Below are positions 63,640-64,000 of a DNA stretch of 64,000 nucleotides, in pieces. The stretch comes from Ustilaginoidea virens. Lineage: Eukaryota > Ascomycota > Sordariomycetes > Hypocreales > Clavicipitaceae. The stretch spans positions 3,958,001-4,022,000 of the forward strand of contig NC_057319.1 of the NCBI RefSeq assembly GCF_000687475.1, given 5' to 3'. A program made the translations under genes and the position numbers. The notes under the pieces are model-generated. The model ran no database searches. It saw only the letters and a program-made list of their open reading frames with translations, and had not been told where the DNA came from. The stretch's first letter is position 1; every line of letters begins with the position of its first letter.

Positions 63640-64000
63640 CTACTGCTTGACGTGCCCGGTTCCCGCTTCGTCAATGTACCTGCCCACAACCGAAACAGGC
63701 CACGCAAGCGAAGCAGTGGGATCCTCAGCGACTCGCCCCGACGTCAGCATGTCCACCAGGGCTACGGCAATATACCCCCCGATGCAAGTAAAGACGTGCC
63801 ACCTAGCTGCCCGTGAGCGACATGCCACCCGAACCAACGGCCCGAGCCCTAGCGCGAGGGGAGACATACCATCCGTGCAGCTCGAGCAGAAACGCCCAAG
63901 GCAGGCCAACCGCGTGTCGCATATCGGTCAGCAGCCAACACGTCCAGCTGTCAACCAGCCAAAAGAGGTAGCCCAAGCCAAAACTCGCTGCGCGGCAGTT
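63640..64000 (-). CDS. Alkaline (phyto)ceramidase, C-terminal part only
   Basis: ER/Golgi multi-pass hydrolase of the Ypc1/Ydc1/ACER family that releases sphingoid base from (phyto)ceramide. Visible exons 63870-64000 (open to the window edge) and 63640-63802; intron 67 nt, donor GTATGT, acceptor CTAG. Splicing yields GYLFWLVDSW, DMRHAVGLPWAFLLELHGWW, HVFTCIGGYIAVALVDMLTS. HGWWH (H-x3-H) matches the spacing of the two C-terminal zinc-binding histidines of ACER enzymes. The second His lies just beyond the splice junction, so unspliced reading would destroy the site. The tail LAWPVSVVGRYI is family-typical. The N-terminal two thirds, with the other zinc ligand, lie beyond the window. Confidence 0.92.

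Overview
The window reads as a chromosome segment of a filamentous ascomycete. Genes carry short (50-210 bp) GT-AG introns with CTRAY-type branch sites, and the products include Imh1-type golgin, Mcp1, Fun19-like SWIRM, Cyanovirin-N homology (CVNH) and fungal transcription factor domain proteins. I lean towards a Sordariomycete, probably Hypocreales, but cannot fix genus or species by eye. Gene models below were spliced by hand. Phases were checked across every proposed junction, and homology is from recognition of motifs, not from a search.

Layout. 0-6 kb: the 3' end of a GRIP-domain golgin, then two tandem paralogues of a small secreted 14-cysteine protein, each with a shared 25-nt upstream element and long homopolymers nearby. 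7-20 kb: housekeeping genes (SWIRM protein, F-box/WD-like protein, MCP1, a small C2H2 protein) separated by up to 6 kb of low-complexity non-coding DNA. 20-22.4 kb: a four-exon regulator with the fungal transcription factor domain but no visible Zn2Cys6 cluster. 26-34.7 kb: a full-length ABC-B exporter and, tail to tail with it, a 1333-residue intronless synthetase built A-T-six transmembrane helices-three tandem left-handed beta-helix-like domains. That is the architecture of the Pls type of epsilon-poly-L-lysine synthetase. 37-45 kb: a C2H2 protein of the AcuF-like fungal family, an intact CVNH lectin gene with a broken paralogue beside it, and a stand-alone NLR-type N-terminal domain protein. 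46-47 kb: a decayed oligopeptide transporter fragment. 48-59 kb: an expanded family of small secreted cysteine-rich proteins, three long members on the minus strand and four short units on the plus strand (one dead, one remodelled), with a tRNA-Arg(TCT) between the groups. 60-64 kb: a conserved fungal membrane protein and the 3' end of an alkaline ceramidase gene.

Biology. The most interesting part is the Pls-like synthetase next to an exporter: it suggests the fungus makes and perhaps secretes a cationic isopeptide polymer. The second point of interest is the secreted cysteine-rich family. All members with exon 2 share a phase-0 intron at the same codon, and in one copy a deletion appears to have turned coding sequence into a new splice acceptor. 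The 36-60 kb half has the character of an accessory region: sparse genes, pseudogenes, tandem duplications and secreted candidates.
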